Origin: Chitinophaga filiformis
GTDB lineage: Bacteria; Bacteroidota; Bacteroidia; Chitinophagales; Chitinophagaceae
DNA: 64,000 bases
Reading direction: 5' to 3'
Assembly (NCBI RefSeq): GCF_900102545.1
Contig: NZ_FNBN01000011.1
Span: forward strand, 80,603 to 144,602
The notes under the pieces were generated by a model that saw only the letters and a program-made list of their open reading frames with translations, did not search any database and was not told where the DNA came from. The stretch's first letter is position 1. Every line of letters starts with the position of its first letter. Made by a program: the position numbers and the translations under genes. Shown here piece after piece: positions 63,501 to 64,000 of the stretch.

Positions 63501-63879
63501 GCAGGGGGTTTCCGTCGTTATCGATCACAATCCCTGTTATTAAATTATCAGATGACTGTTTTTCCTTGCTGAACAACATGATGGTTTTACTCCGGATCAT
63601 ATAATCCAGGGGCAGATCTTTGAATAGCAGATCGAGAAATTTTGTAAGTGGTAAATGATCCGCTTTGATTGTTATGAGTGGGATGTTGTCAAGAACAGGG
63701 CTATTGTACACTACGAAGTAGCCGGTCTGCTTTTCTACTTCTTTAAAAACAGTTTTGATAGGAACGTTTTTGTCAGTGTAGGTCATATCCTGTGCCGTTC
63801 CACTGACGTATAAGAGCAGAAGAGCGACTAACAGGATCAGACTACGCCCTGCGTGTCTTTCTGAGGGAATGTGCTGCAT
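60571..63879 (-). CDS. SusC/RagA family TonB-dependent receptor with STN domain
   Basis: This 1102-residue protein has a signal peptide, an STN (secretin/TonB short N-terminal) domain (about 32-112: YTDKNVPIKTVFKEVEKQTG, LPLTKFLDLLFKDLPLDYMI), a carboxypeptidase-regulatory domain (GIVIDNDGNPLPDATVSIKG), a plug with ATSIYGSKAANGVLVIE and a large barrel ending in YSFSLQVGF. STN domains signal to a FecR-type anti-sigma factor, so the operon is likely induced through FecI/FecR. A probable FecR gene ends just upstream. First gene of a five-gene operon. Confidence 0.95.
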   Translation of the reverse strand: MQHIPSERHAGRSLILLVALLLLYVSGTAQDMTYTDKNVPIKTVFKEVEKQTGYFVVYNSPVLDNIPLITIKADHLPLTKFLDLLFKDLPLDYMIRSKTIMLFSKEKQSSDNLITGIVIDNDGNPLPDATVSIKGKSTFVPVNADGHFSITADEGEVLFITCINRATQEVIAKAGMTIVLQPLVLNLNETVVNGIYKRPVENYTGEAKTYTVDQLRTVNNTNIIGALRSLDASFQVPSDINYGSDPNHLPQIQVRGANSIANTNLTSQYGYISNPPLFILDGFEVPLQKIYDLDMNRVAKVTILKDATATSIYGSKAANGVLVIESLQPREGRLRLSYNNNLSLMMPDLSSYHLLNAAQKLQLERVAGIYVKSASQPLSAQVAMEEVYNRRLAEVRRGVNTYWLSQPLKTALAQKHSVYLDGGDKFMRYGVDLAYTNTPGVMKGSKRDNLAGGVNLVYHKGSLQFTNYLSVTSNKAVNSPYGDFSQYAKMNPYWRPNDSLTGKVSKVLQYYDDATWYEAVYNPMYDAQLKTKNTSSYLNITDNFQADWNILKSLKLSTRFSMYNQRNTADFYLPADAVEFVATPDSLFSTRGYYQQTNGMSSSYQGDVYLNYGTNLERHTVFATAGYHMQQDRSNSSTVLVQGFPNAHLDNILFGLQYPANGKPSGTESIQRLISYYANISYAYDYRYLLDLSFREDGSSLFGTNKHYAPFWSVGVGWNVHKEKFLSMPALINRFKLRASIGSTGSQNFPPFAASQTYQYLTASRYLDHIGASMLSLGNSDLKWQQTNKVNIGTDVELCNKRVQFTFNYYVEKTNDLFTTVNTTPSTGFSSFFANLGTVENKGIEVYLTVFAMKREKENIFWSFYANLLHNRNKLLRISNALKAQNEKAVGEQTKSDKPITAPVLQYKEGQSVSTIYAVRSAGIDPSTGNEIFLTANGEQTYRWSPLDEVPVGDNQPKISGNFGTNLMYKGISVNISMRTELGGQIYNNTLADRVENADPVYNVDERVLTDRWQKPGDIARYKGLTNLNGNTRTDITKATFRFIQDNNILYCDAITIGYQPPKNWKMYLYINNPFLVSSVRQERGLSYPFARNYSFSLQVGF

Positions 63880-63971
63880 GTTTATGATTATTACGGTTTG
63901 GTTGATTGATTACATAGGTTGCCCGTATCCGCTGTTCAAGGCGGATGCAGCTAACAATACGTCTGATTTTC

Positions 63972-64000
63972 TTATTTCCCGGTCACTACAATCGTACGGT
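63972..64000 (-). CDS. C-terminal end of a probable FecR-type anti-sigma factor (partial)
   Basis: The last complete codons read RTIVVTGK followed by a TAA at 63972-63974, as at the end of FecR proteins with a C-terminal DUF4974-like domain. The location, 93 bp upstream of an STN-type SusC gene on the same strand, is the classic FecR position. Only nine codons are visible, so the identity rests mostly on context. Confidence 0.45.

Overview
The window looks like a chromosomal segment of a Bacteroidota bacterium, most likely Chitinophaga or another member of the Chitinophagaceae. The evidence is two SusC/SusD loci, Bacteroidota-type promoters (TTTG-N19-TAnnTTTG, clearest before the tRNA gene), many AraC regulators, an STN-type SusC with a probable FecR gene ending just upstream, PKD-like/DUF4843/TlpA genes and moderate G+C. 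No rRNA, CRISPR array, IS transposase, phage module or recognised defence system was found.

Layout. 1-0.5 kb: 3' truncated dienelactone hydrolase, then REP-like palindromes and a 15-bp tandem repeat. 0.8-13.7 kb: a GlxA-type regulator facing a six-gene minus-strand polysaccharide utilisation locus (SusC, SusD, two clan GH-D alpha-galactosidase-type enzymes, GntR regulator, sodium:sugar symporter), probably for alpha-galactosides; its promoter lies near 13.67 kb and a strong hairpin separates susCD from the enzymes. 13.7-20.8 kb: a decayed gene, GMC oxidoreductase, an unknown protein, a flippase-like membrane protein and an orphan molybdopterin aldehyde-oxidase-type subunit. 20.8 kb: tRNA-Leu(CAA) with promoter and terminator.

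21.4-38.8 kb is an accessory island: seven AraC-family regulators, most beside a small enzyme (two SDR reductases, an NAD(P)-epimerase-like protein, an aldo/keto reductase, two NTF2-like proteins) or a membrane protein, plus a WG/Sel1-repeat protein, a methyltransferase, a lipoprotein and several gene remnants. The 35-39 kb part is visibly A+T-richer. One AraC/aldo-keto reductase pair carries the same 42-bp element upstream of both genes.

39-47 kb holds a tandem double esterase, a protein with an internal duplication, a 102-bp perfect palindrome, a helical cytoplasmic protein, a YiaA-like membrane protein, a SUKH (SMI1/KNR4) protein and a small protein resembling immunity-associated families. 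46.9-52.1 kb: GH51 arabinofuranosidase, acyltransferase, a GNAT-MarR operon and an alpha/beta hydrolase. 52-55.7 kb: two unrecognised proteins. 55.8-63.9 kb: a tightly packed minus-strand operon SusC(STN)-SusD-DUF4843-PKD-like-TlpA without carbohydrate-active enzymes, with the last codons of a probable FecR at the window edge.

A recurring hairpin terminator (core GGTCGGAGA...TCTCCGACC) closes three transcription units at 20.9, 35.1 and 55.7 kb.
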